NCBI RefSeq assembly: GCF_022539665.2
Contig: NC_081334.1
Span: 310,001 to 374,000, forward strand
From: Daphnia carinata
Lineage: Eukaryota > Arthropoda > Branchiopoda > Diplostraca > Daphniidae
Direction of reading: 5' to 3'
DNA length: 64,000 bases
Shown: in pieces, positions 50,560 to 62,339 of the stretch
Layout: every line of letters begins with the position of its first letter
Numbering within the stretch: the first letter of the stretch is position 1
The notes under the pieces: generated by a model
Told to the model about the DNA's origin: nothing
The model's input: the letters and a program-made list of their open reading frames with translations, nothing else
Database searches by the model: none
Made by a program: the position numbers and the translations under genes

Positions 50560-53555
50560 TTTCCATCTCTGTTTCGCTTAATGATGCAGACGAGGACCAA
50601 GACCAAGAGCAACAATGCAAGGGCCAGCATCATGCCGATAAACCATACGGTAGAGGCGACGGCGGATGATCCTTGGATATAAGGTCCATCTGAACATTTG
50701 GAAATAAATTGACATTAAAGACAAATGTTTATGTAAATTTTGTCTCAACTTTCTGGCAACTCACCGGCGTACATCTCGACTTCTTCGGGGTCGTTTTCGG
50801 TAAAGTAATCGCAATCAACGACGACGGCGCCAATTTCGTACAGTTGATTGGGTTCCAGGTCGCGTAAAATGAGGAAATTTTCGTCAAACTCATCTTCGCT
50901 TTTAATGTAGATAGTCTTGCCCTTGCGTCTGAACTGGACAAAAAAGTGAGATCCCGGTTGGCCATCGACTTTCGTATGCCAGACGACTTTGATGGCCGGC
51001 ATACCGTTGTCCAATGTAACCTGGTTCCATGTGAATTGAGGCTGATCGGGTGGATTGCCATTGCGAGTGCTCCTTTCAATGTAATAACTCTTAAAGCGCA
51101 AAAAAAGCAGTAGAACATTAGCCAACTCCATTTTCTCTTAAAAAATAGTTTTTCAAAAAATGAACTTACTCGTTACCCTCGCTAGCGATCGTCATTGCTT
51201 TCATGTGGAGGCGGTATATCGTGTTGGGTTCGAGATCTGCCAGTTTAGCCCGCGTCTGCAGTCGGGTCTCGGATTGGCGGTTCCCTTTTGATCTGGGGTC
51301 CAATTTTCGTGCCTTCTACTTTCTCGTAGAAAATCTCTAGAAAGCAGAGGAACCAAGAGGAGCAGCTTCAAAATAGTCCACTGGTCCAGGCCCTAGAACA
51401 CATGAATTTTTTTTGTTTACATTCGTATTAGAATCGTATTAGAATCGTATTAGTATTCGCATTAGAAAAAAAAAGCTTGTTAGTATTTCTTAAAAAATGA
51501 CCCTTAGGGAGCGATTAGTTTTTACCTTGCACAGAGTCCGTGTTGTATGGATTCCACGAAAGGATGGCGCTTCATTCGTCAATAATTTGGTTCAACGTGA
51601 AATTGGACGGTGCCTCTAACGGCCGTCTTCTCCAGAGTACCCGTAACTTCTTGAACTGCCACGTTGGCCTCACCAACCTAATTGAACGCCACTACTGGAA
51701 ATACAAAAGAGAGACAAAGAGTTTGAACGACATCCAATTTTTCAATGAATAAGTAAATGAATTTTACCTTTGATACGATAGCGTTTGAAAGTGGGTTGAT
51801 TCGGTATGAGGATGGATGACTGTCTCCAGCCGGAAATCATTTCGATGTTTCAGTCTTCTCCAGGTATGTCTCGTCGCCAGAAAACGCGATAGTGAAAGTT
51901 GCTTCTGTTGTGTTCGATCTCGGGCACCGGGTTCCACGTGACAACCAAATTAGTGGGCTAAGTGCCACGGCCCTCTACATTCGGGATTCTTATTCGGCAC
52001 GTCTGGAGGCGTCGTGCACATGGACGAGTGATCCGATGGAAGCGAAGGGCCGATCTTGTTGCGCGCAATCACGCGGAATGTGTAATTAGACCAAGGGCTC
52101 ATCTCGACTTTGAACCGCGTTTCCGTGGCCGGCACGTTCTCGAAAGACACCTCCCAGCTGTCGGGTGTGAAGCTCGTGTTGAATTGGATCGTGTAGGTCA
52201 AGATTGGAGCTCGATTGTCGCCCGAAGGAGTCCATTCTATAGCTGCGTCGCGGTTATTGCACTGGATGCCAACCATTCTGGGCCGGTTGGGAACATCTGT
52301 CGAAGCAAAATTGCGCATCGTGATGAGCATTAAAAAAACCGCATCGAGGGCAAAGCGAAACTGGAAAAATTATTACCTTGAACTTGATGAGAGTGGCCTT
52401 GGCCTCTGCCATGTCCAGGATGGTTTTTACACGGCATGTGTAGTCGCCCGTGTCCAACTCTGTCGTCTTCATGATGATCAGCGACGAGTTCTGCAACTGG
52501 ACGAAGCGTGGCTCTTGCTCAAAATTGATCAACTGGTCCGCGTGGAGCCACTCGATCGTCATGTTCAGCGACGAGTCGGCTACGCGTTACATCGGAAAGT
52601 GGCCGTCTGCCCGGCAGCCACTTCATAGTCTTCGGGTCCGTCTCTGATGACGGTGCGCTCTTAATAAATAAATGCCGAGAACTTTAGACGTAAGGTTTTT
52701 CGTTTCCCCTCACTGGAAGAAAATCATGAAATGGGCAGCTAATTAACCTTTCACGATCAGAGTTCCATTGGCATTGGCTGATCCGAATGTGTTGGTTCCG
52801 TGACACGAATATACACCAGCGTCTGTAAAGGTCATATCCCTAAAGATGTCTCTACAGCGTCTGTAAAGTCACATCCCCAGAAAAGAATATGAAAAATAAA
52901 TTCTATTAATAAAGTATACGATGCAGAGTGAGAAAAGCGTGCAGATTAATACGCAACACGCCCGAAATATTGGACCATCTTTTAAACAATAGCCCAGCTG
53001 TTTAGAGCTGAAGCGGAAAATGCGGTTGGAAAAGAAGAGGGGAAGGTGGACGTCAAAAGCAGCTGGCCTCACAATACAATTTGAATATCGTTTTCTTCCG
53101 TTCAAAAAAAGCGCCACGATAGGACGTAAGCTTATTTTGAAAAAAACAAAACAAAAAGACGGTATACCTAATTTCCAGATCACCGCTGTCCATAACGCGA
53201 TAGCGGCCGCCTGTCAATTCCAACCCGTCGCGGATCCATTTGACGAGCGGTTTGGGTGAGCCAAAGGCTTTGCACGTCAGATTGACGGCCGATCCGTCGA
53301 CGGTTGCCGTGTCGTCCGGTGAGTCTTCGATGTCGGGCGCCAATGCCAACACGTTCAAGTAGACATCCTCGTAGACGTAGCCGATTCTGTTGGTCGCGTT
53401 GCATCCGTAGTTGCCCGTGTCACCCTTATGCAGCCGCCTGATGACGATGCGATTGGGGAAAACTTTGCGGCTTGGGTGGACGGCCGTCTCTTCGATTGGT
53501 TTGCTATTGTGGATCCATTTGATTTCGGTGGCAGGCGAGCCGCCACCGCCGGCCT
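50560..53555 (-). pseudogene. Neuroglian (L1-family adhesion protein) pseudogene
   Basis: Neuroglian is a neural adhesion receptor with six Ig and five fibronectin III domains and an ankyrin-binding tail. Right to left: Ig exon 53555-53180 (ATEIKWIHNSKPIEETAVHP, CKAFGSPKPLVKWIRDGLEL); about 52860-52749 (DAGVYSCHGTNTFGSANANG); 52670-52380; FNIII exon 52330-51960 (LTYTIQFNTSFTPDSWEVSF); 51960-51775; 51745-51530; 51395-51170; 51095-50760; and the membrane exon 50700-50560 (STVWFIGMMLALALLLLVLV). Decay: a frameshift near 52592, a frameshift and TAG near 51965, TGA at a Trp (51872, GED*NIEM), TAG near 51730, TGA at a Trp near 51572 (IDE*SAIL), and an internal deletion plus a shift in 51395-51170. 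Gypsy-3 separates it from its tail exon. Confidence 0.9.
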
Positions 53556-55325
53556 CAAGAGAAAATGAATCATTATGTAAAGCATTCTTTTAGCAATGGA
53601 AAGAATGACTTTACATTATTTAAGACAAATTGTAGTTTAGAAAATTAAACTCGGAAGGCGTTACCACAATGTCGAATATATTTGATTCTAATAGGCCAGA
53701 AGGATAATAAAAGAATACACAATTATACGATATAAATGGGAAACGGAAATATAAAAGTGGAGTTATGCGAGTTTAGTCTTACCGTCACCGCTGTGGCGAA
53801 AATAGAATAAGATGTCGAACGTTGTAAGAAAAAGAGTAGAGAAAAAAACAGGACTTGTCGGTCGCACAAGAAGCGATGAGAAGCACTCCCAATAATTATT
53901 CAACAAGAACAAATTGAACTCGCTGGATTTGAAGAATTAGAACAACACTTGTAGCACTAAGGGTGAGAACTAGAACTTGGGTAGCCGGTGAAATAGGACT
54001 GAAACGAAATAGGACTGGAGAAATTAAAACTTTTAGAACAGTCCTATTTCTCCTCGGCATCAGTCCTATTCCTCCTTAGAAATAGTCCTATTTATTTTAT
54101 TTTGTTCCCATAGGAACGATATGTCTCCAATCCGGTAGGCAACATATTGCGTAAGAGCGTCAGCTTATATCCATTTCCCTTTGTAAAAAGCCGATGGTGT
54201 TAACTCATAACTTAAATGGTTCACCAAACATTTATCTTTTATCCTATTTTAATTTAAATTGCAGGGGACCATTAAATATGTTATATCTAATATAGTTCAT
54301 TTAATAAAATACTACAACGGCCACACCAGAAATATTTATTAAATTTTTCCTACTTTTTAGTGCATAAATAACTTTTCCAGTTGCACTCATGTGGTACTTG
54401 CTCATACAATTATCAGCAACGAATAACAAGCAAGTCTTACCATATCGGTAGCGCTCTAACCTGTGACACGAGTAGTCCTATGTTTGATTCTGCGTGGTTA
54501 CATTTCTTCTGAGGTTTTTAATAACATTTGCGGTTAAGTTAACTATGAATAGTAGAAGAATGTTAATGAATCTTCGCATGTATGAAAGCTAGTTCCTTAC
54601 CAGGAGCAAGAAGAACTGTTGAGATACAAGAGAATGGATGAGAGAGGAGATGGTAGATAACGGTAGATGGGCGAAAAATAAATGATTTGTAATTTAACAT
54701 TTTAACAATTTCTCAACTTCTTTACCAGGAAGAGGATTCTACCACCGAAGTGGATGGCCGAGCATGACATAGCATTACTCATCAAGTGACGTATGCCAAA
54801 GGATTAAGTTAATATTTATATTGACTTTGAAATAAAATTGATGAAGAAGATTTATGGGTGCTAAAGCCGAGGAAGTTGAAGATGGTTGCCGGTGGCGAAT
54901 AGAAAGAAGAGATTTGCAGAAGTAAAAGATCACCGGCTTTAGCAGATTAAATCTTATAGGTGCTTAAGACATAGAGGCCGAAGATTTATGCCGGCGGCGA
55001 ATCGAAAGCAAAGATTTAGGAAGGTCAGAGATCTTCGGATTAAGCAGCTTCAGACTTATGGTTGCACCACATTTAATGACTACTCCATACGACCTTGTAT
55101 CCCGGAAGCTGATGACGCTTGCCTGCGGCGAATTGAAAGAAAAGCTTTACGTAAATCCAGGTAATCTTCACTCACCGCAACAGCAAGAAGCGCTTCCTTC
55201 CTATTTGCCGAGAGGTGTAATTTCGTTTGGCTCCTCGCCTTTTTGGCAGACTATATATATGGATACAATAATACCAACAACTTTAATAGTTCGTCTTAGA
55301 CTTCGATCTAGCACTTACCATTACC

Positions 55326-58145
55326 ATGTCTTCAGCTCGCTTTCAATGTTCGGGATGCAAATCCAGTGTTATCGGCCGGAAGCAATTCTGCGTTTGCCTA
55401 GGCTGCCATGTTCCTGTCCATCGTCTTTGTTGTGGTGTTACCTTCCATAAGGGTGTTTCGCCTTCATGGAAGGAGTTCAGCAACTTTTATCGGTGCGCCA
55501 TGTGTTCTAGTGGTAGTGCAGTCCTAGGTTCCACCGAAGATGTAGCGGATGTTGATGGTGCAGTAGCTGGGGGATCAAAAGGCGATGTAGCTGTTGTTGC
55601 TGTTGCTGGTTCTGAAGGTGGTCGTCCTAAGAGATTGCTGAAGCCAAGGAGCATTTTCGACCCTTCCGACGTAGGCAAGAAAAAGCCTCTAGTTCCAGCT
55701 TCTCCACGTCGTCCCTCATCACCACGACAACGATCAACTCCTCGCACATCTCCTCAGACTAATTCTCCGCGTCGTCCAGCAACTCCGTCTTCTCCACCCT
55801 CCCCACTTTCTCCGTTGACAATGTCACCATTGGTGAGTCTTGTTGTGTCTCCTTTTCTTTTTATGTTGTCTCCTCTTCTTAGGTCAACTCCTCCAGTTCC
55901 ACCACCACGACGAGGACGCAGGGCCCAACCTCAGCTACTAGACCAGTCGCCAGAAGCTGCAATCCCAAGGAGTTCATATGCAAGCGATGGAAGAAGAGAG
56001 GAAACATTTGCCGAACCCAGCGAATCGACAATGGAGGTATATATTTCTTCTTTATCGCAACATGTCTTAGTATTTTATTAACTAAACGTTTTTGTTAGCA
56101 ATCATCGCATGAGGAACCGACGGAGGCATCCTACAAGATTCATGACGAAGGAACGAACAAGGGACTCCATAAGCTTACTGATGGATTAGGTAATAATTCG
56201 AATATAATTGCTAATTGAATAAGACTAAAAGAGGAATTCCTTTCTTACTATAGGATTTTGCTTCAGCAAAAAAGCCATCAGTAAGAGCACATATACATGG
56301 CGCTGTACCTCCCGACCTTCTGGAAACCCATGTAAAGCGATCGTGAAACAAAAGAAAACCCCCCTTTTGGATTGTTTGCTTAATTACAATAATGCTGACT
56401 TCACCCTTGTTCCCCACGATCAAGAGAACACCCACAATCACCCACCAGACATTGGAAACCAGAAAAGGGTAAGTGTTTTTAGAAAAAAGTAATTTGAGTT
56501 TCTAAATGTGTAACTTGCAATATTTATACATAGGTTGACATCTTTAGAGAATCGAAGGAAGCCTGCGTCGATCAACAGTTTACGGACCCCAGGGAGATCT
56601 TATTTACCGAACTGAAGAAACGCAAGTCCATAGAGGGAAGACACATGCCGGATGCTGATTTGGCCACTCGTCGTTTACGGTACATTAAATAATAAATTAT
56701 ATCAATGATTATGGTTAACGATTAAACTTTATATTCCAGTTACAAGAGAGCGAAGGTTATGCCCGCTAATCCCAGGAAAGATGACCCTTTCTTTCCTGTA
56801 GTGGAGAATTTCTTCCCACCCGACTGGTATCAGGGCGCCATCTTTGCTGGAACGGCCCAAGACCGTGCCCGGCACCTTCTGTTCTTCACCCCTACCATGA
56901 AGCGCCAACTAGAAGACTGCAAGACATGGTTTATGGACGCAACATTCTATTTTGTTGATGAACCCATCAAACAGGTGCGTTTAATTATCTTGATAATGTA
57001 ACCAAATTTAATTTTAACCTATTTCTCTCTATATAGCTCTTCACGATCAATGGGTTCATCAAAAACGACAAGAATGAAATAAAGCAAGTACCCTTATTGT
57101 TTTGTTGCATGACCAGGAGAAGAGCAGCCGACTATAGCGCTGTTTTCGAGAAGATAAAGGTATAGATACTATCTCATTTACAAATAGTTTGTTATGTAAA
57201 AATAATAAATTTTATATTGTTATAGGATATAATCCCCCTTCCTAGAGTCCAGCGGATCGTGACCGATTTCGAACGTGCTATATTTACGGCTGTCCGCAGG
57301 CACTTTGTGGATTGCCAGCACTTTGGCTGCAATTTCCACTGGTGCCAAGCCGTTCAGAAAAAGGTCCGGGATCTTCACCTTGCCACCCTCTACAACAACA
57401 AGGGACCGAATCCAGTGCGAGACTTTGTGTTTCGCCTGCTATGTCTTGCATATCTTCCAGGTAAATAGCACACAAATGTTATATTTAATTGTCATGAATA
57501 ACATTTGTGAACTTTTTGTAGCTGGTAAAATTCCTGGTGTGTTTGACGCGTTGAAGAGCTCAGCACCTAGCGAACTTCCAGCACTCATGGATTATATGGA
57601 GCGGAATTGGATTCGGGGCAAGTTCTGGACTCCTGAGAACTGGTCATGCTTCAACATCTTAACGCGTACCAATAAGGACTGTGAAGGAATGCACCACCAA
57701 TGGAACAAGGTAATTTAAATTTGAACAATAATATGTAATGAATAATTAATAACAAAAATGTTTGTAGTTGGCAGGTAGATCTAATTTAAAATTCTACAAG
57801 ATGACAATGGTATTGCGGAAACTGGCCGAAGAAGTTTCCCTTACTAGCACGCTACTCTGCCATGAAAAAATAAGGGCTCACTGGAAGAAAGAGACCCGAC
57901 TTAAGAATTCCGTACTGTTCCAGCTTTGGGTGCGCTATCAAAATAATGAGGTATGTTTTCTAAATTTACAAGAAAAAAAATTTCCCTATAACTAATCATT
58001 GTTTTTGCAGCTATCTACAATGGATCTACTAGAAGAAATAGTTTTAGAGCTTAGATCATCTTTTCCCGCTATTGTTTCCTCACATGCCCTTAATGTTGCT
58101 ATAAATAATATTAATGATGAACTAGATATGTCTATAATTGAATAA
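55326..58145 (+). CDS. MULE transposase, about ten exons, intact
   Basis: Exon 1 (ATG 55326, donor near 55829) encodes a cysteine-rich PHD/RING-like finger (FQCSGCKSSVIG, CLGCHVPVHRLCC, CAMCSSG) and a basic Ser/Pro-rich linker. Exons from 55880 and 56099 lead to a FLYWCH-type zinc finger (TYTWRCTSRPSGNPCKAIVK, ending NTHNHPP). The catalytic core is on the following exons: WFMDATFYFVDEP (first D), PRVQRIVTDFERAIFTAVRR (second D), FGCNFHWCQAV (CxxH), NKDCEGMHHQWNK (Glu region). The C-terminus ends at a TAA at 58143. All introns are short with GT..AG. The N-terminal finger is unusual for MULEs I know. Confidence 0.88.
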
Positions 58146-59300
58146 CATTTGTTTGTTTGTAACATGTATTTTATTTGACGAATGTTTACAAATTAAAATA
58201 CTTTATAAATAAACTTACATAATCTCAATTGACTTTTTTATTTTAATGTAATATGTAATGTAATACATCATGCTTGAATTATTACGATAATACTTGTTGT
58301 GCAAGCGACGACTAATGTGCCGATTGATGGTTTTGGTTCGTGGCCACAATTCCCGAGAAGATGATTGTTCTAAAAAAAATAAAATTGCAATAATTATACC
58401 AATGTACTCCATATAACTATAAATGAATTTACCTTGCATGTTTAAATCCTTCCAACCATTTACCAAACGAGTGATAAGAGAAAGCAAAAGCTTTCAATTG
58501 TCCGGAAGAATGGTTTAAGAATTCGTTGATCAGAGCTCCCTATGAAAAAAGAAAAATAAAATTAATGAAAAAGGCAAAAAAAGAACTTAAGAAATAAAAA
58601 AACATTAAACCGGCCTGAGTAAACTGTAAAAAAATTGCCACGCAAAACCTACAAAGAAGAAAAAGAAGAAAAAAAATTTAGTAAAACATAAGCAAAGTTC
58701 AGTTGAAACACAATAAAAAAAAGTAAAAGCATTAAGTGACGTGAAGTATAGTTAGGTAGCATACCCATAATTTGTAGATGTAATTAAATAACTATCGTAA
58801 ATATTTCGAATCCTAGTCGGCCTACGTCCCGACTAAGATATCTATTTAACTGAAGGTCCACTGACCTGGGTCAGACAATTGGTTTCACGACGACATTGTG
58901 AAACCAATCCCGATACCTGTGCCCATTGAGGTGACAAGTCTCAATGCCCTTACACTTAAATTAACAATGCCAGCACTCGAACCGTTGCCTATCCGTTCCG
59001 AACCTGATACAATGTGTCCGGGTACGGCCCAGCACTAGTGAAATAGAAAATGTACTTACGGTTTGCGACTCCTTAGAAACAATCCGCAGCTGGGTAGGAA
59101 CTGGGCAGGCCGCTTGACACGAACAACTGATGATTAGCACATTCACAGCACATTCACGGCACATTCGAAGCACCGTCGACAACCTACACCACGAAGATCT
59201 AAATACTGACTGGCTGAAATGCTGAAACCGCATGTGAAAATTGGGAAGTCAGAACTACCATTATTTGCCATTTCAGTAGTATTACCCTAAACACCAGTAA
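58146..59300. other. MULE 3' region, no gene recognised
   Basis: AT-rich sequence with ORFs under 91 codons on the minus strand. A palindromic stretch at about 58870-58925 (GGTTTCACGACGACATTGTG) is noted. Nothing I can name. Confidence 0.4.
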
Positions 59301-60394
59301 TTGTTTTCTCCCAAAAATTCTTTCATAGAATAATTATTAAAAACCTCATAAGAAATGTAACCACTCAGAATCGAACATAGGACTACAAGTGTCACAGGTT
59401 AGAGCGCTACCGATATGGTAAATCTTGCTTGTTATTCGTTGCTGATAATTGTATGAGCAAGTACAACATGTGTGCAACTGGAAAAGTTATTTATGCACTA
59501 AAGTAAGAAAAATTTAATAAATATTTCTGGTGTGGCCGTTGTAGTATTTTATTAAATGAACTATATTAGATATAACATATTTAATGGTCCCCTGCAATTT
59601 AAATTAAAATAGGATAAAAGATAAATGTTTGGTGAACCATTTAAGTTATGAGTTAACACCATCGGCTTTTTACAAAGGGAAATGGATATAAGCCGACGCT
59701 CTTACGCAATATGTTGCCTACCGGATTGGAGGCATGTCGTTCCTACGGGAACAAAATAAAATAAATAGGACTATTTCTAAGGAGAAATAGGACTGATGCC
59801 GAGGAGAAATAGGACTGGCCTAAAAGTTTTAAAAAGGCAGTCCTATTTCTCCCAGTCCTTTTTCTCCGGTAGAAATAGGGCTGGAATTTTTCAGTCCTAT
59901 TTCTCCAGTCCTATTTCGTTTCAGTCCTGTTTCACCGCCAATCGGAACTAGAACAGAAGATAACTGAAAAACTGAGGAACTGAAGAACTGAAGCGAACTA
60001 ACTTTTGGGAACAAAAAGGGCATTCTTTTATACTTTCACAAGATTGAGGAAAACATAGCATTTTCGTCAGATGATTCCGGATGCGGAATGTCGCACACGC
60101 ATTTCGTATTCATGGAAATGCATGGCGCGATGTCCTACGCATCTAGCACATCCAATCAGCAATAAGCAGGATGTCAAATGTAATATAAAAAAATAGATTT
60201 CGACGAAAGGGCATCAACACTTGAAGTACGATATTTATAAGACGTAATTTTTCAAAAGAAGGGCAATGGACGTAACATATAATTATATTAATAAGAACAA
60301 CAAACAGACAACAATATAATTCAAAGATTGTATTCTTCTCATGGCTTCGTTACATCACTCCCGGCGGTGCGAGATTACGTCCCGTAATCAGACT

Positions 60395-61030
60395 TGGTAA
60401 GCGAAATCCGGTTCTGGTTCTTGAATTGGGCGACAGCATAACTTGCTGTTAAGTCCGAAAAATCCACAGCCATAACAAATGCGTAAGAAAAGTAGACCCA
60501 GGAGGCAGAGTACGCCGATGAAGAAATAATTTTTAATAGTTTCCCATCAACTGGTATAAGTAGTCACTCCCAGATGCAGATAACAAAACGTTGGTGACAC
60601 TTGGACGATTATTGGTTGAAAACTCACTCGGCGAATGTTCATTCATCGCTGCGGCAATATCAGCCATTATACTCATGTGATCCATAATAGTTTCACTATA
60701 CGCAGGGTTACTTTTATGTTCATAGTCGAAAAATTTCACGTCTTCATACCGAAAAGAATGCGCAAGAGTTTGTACCGGTAATACGATACTTGCGTTCACG
60801 GGCTTCCAAGTGTTATTGCGAACCCATAAGGTATGTCATTGAAGTTCACAAATCCATTGGTCCAAGAACACGGCGAGTATTTCACGAGTTCCCAACCGTC
60901 TAAATTAATTGTACAGTTTTTAAAGTTTGGTTGCGGACCGCAAGATTACGAAGAAGTTACGACGGTTTCAAAGGTCACATTTAAAGGTTTGCACGTTATA
61001 CTACATTTTCGATGATTCAGTATAATCGCA
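60395..61030 (-). pseudogene. Gypsy-4 env-like remnant
   Basis: It is homologous to the Gypsy-2 env-like gene: the minus strand retains LPVQTLAHSFRYEDVKFFDY and NPAYSETIMDHMSIMADIAA, and other blocks before and after in shifted frames. There are at least two frameshifts, and a TGA falls on the first Trp of the pair before the membrane anchor (near 60550). The N-terminal part is truncated. It supports the Gypsy-2 gene being a conserved component of this element family. Confidence 0.8.
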
Positions 61031-62330
61031 TACGATCGCTTCTAAGGCTCGAACATTAAGCCCATAAAGACATAGCAGTAAGACAATTGGAAAAGGCGAC
61101 ATTTCTACATATGTCAGAAATACAAAGAAAAAAACATAGGGAAAATTAAACAGAGTAGTGGCCAAAAATATTCTACATCAACATTGGGTTTTTTATAGTT
61201 TTGATTATATATATATTGTTGAAATAAAATAAAAGGCAAAGAAAGAAGAGAAAAGAAAGTAAAAGTAAATAAGAAAAAAAAATTTCGACGACTCTGAAAG
61301 GTCAACGGTTTCCCGTCGGCTTTTCAGTAGCTGCGCTATGGTAAAAGATAGGAAAATAAAAGGGTATCGCATTATAACTGTGTTTTCGGGCATAAGGAAA
61401 ATTTATTTTTAATCGAAAGTGGTATCGTTGGAAAGAGAAGATAATCTTAATTATAGAAAAGAGAAAAATGTTAAAACAGTTTATGGTTTAGCGAGGTGGA
61501 CAAGAAAAAATTAAAAATTCTAAGGAGGAAAAGTTTTGCCGTGCAAGGTCATACACTGCAGTGTGGAAACGAAAGGGAAAGTGAAAACTAGTGTGTGCAA
61601 GAGTTGAGAACTAAAATGCAAAGTGTTGGAGCTACGACTTTGGAGAGTGTAAAGGAAAAGAGATTCACAGGGGAAATAAAACGCAAGGAAATTCTACATC
61701 GTTATTTAGGAAAAATTTTCGTTTGTCAAATGCTACTTGTTGGGTTTTAATATCTTGTTATTTTTCGAAATTATACTACTACTCATTTTACGGCACTGGG
61801 AGAGGGAGATTTTATAAAAGACATACACTATAGAGAAAATGGGAAAAGATCAAGTATTATAAAACATTGTTCTACTGAATACAAAATAATGATTGAATGA
61901 AGAAGGGTGCCAGAAAAGTATCATAAGGAAGCATACGGCACATAAGAAAAACGTATTGTTCGTTTGTTTGTTTTTTTTTGTTTTTTTTTTGTTTTTTTTT
62001 TCACAATTGAACTCGTTTCCAAGAGCACCCATTTATTGTTTATGTATTTTTTTTTTGATGAATATGCTCATGTATAAATGGTTCTGTTTATCTTTTGTCT
62101 GTTATCGAGATAATTATTCGTTTTTATTTATTTTTCTTTTTTTCGAATTACGGGATAAGCATGAAGTCAAACGTGTTGTATCGAACTTCAATAAGGTATA
62201 TGCTAATAGCGAGTATAGACGGTTAGTAATTGTATAATCTGGCTTAGCTTGGTTAAAATTGGTTAATAGGTTAACGGTTATACAGAGTTCGTCCCCTGAC
62301 TGTTTTTTTTTTCTTTGCAGATAAATGTAC
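61031..62330. other. Gypsy-4 spacer between env and pol remnants
   Basis: This corresponds in place to the 3.3-kb accessory spacer of Gypsy-2 but is 1.3 kb long. It has purine-rich sequence and T runs (about 61970-62000, 62047) but no ORF related to A or B and no B-box-like words that I could find. Confidence 0.5.
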
Positions 62331-62339
62331 TTTTTCTTC

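Larger units (their letters stand above)
53977..59944 (+). mobile_element. Autonomous MULE DNA transposon (5,968 bp)
   Basis: The 10-bp target duplication is GAACTAGAAC (53967-53976, 59945-59954). The terminal inverted repeats begin TTGGGTAGCCGGTGAAATAG and, inward from the right, CGATTGGCGGTGAAACAGGA. Inverted similarity extends to about 590 bp (54480 against 59400). Both ends reiterate GGAGAAATAGGACTG in both orientations. It encodes a complete, intact transposase gene, so it may still be active. Confidence 0.93.
53576..60354 (-). repeat. Gypsy-4 3' LTR, split by a MULE
   Basis: The flanks of the MULE (53576-53976 and 59945-60354) together make an LTR of about 800 bp. Its right part is repeated at 63783-64000. 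Confidence 0.8.

Noticed and set aside
28907-53555. TGA read as Trp (non-standard nuclear code) as an explanation for the in-frame TGA codons
   Set aside because: The same genes also carry TAA and TAG stops, frameshifts, deletions and a lost splice site, while Gypsy-2 gag and pol are long and intact with ordinary TGG codons. Decay explains the data better.
53576-53800. An extra neuroglian exon to the right of 53555
   Set aside because: The sequence from 53576 matches the start of the Gypsy-2 type LTR and is not coding.
61893-62237. Phe-rich plus-strand ORF with hydrophobic stretch as a membrane protein
   Set aside because: It arises from T-rich homopolymers in the Gypsy-4 spacer.
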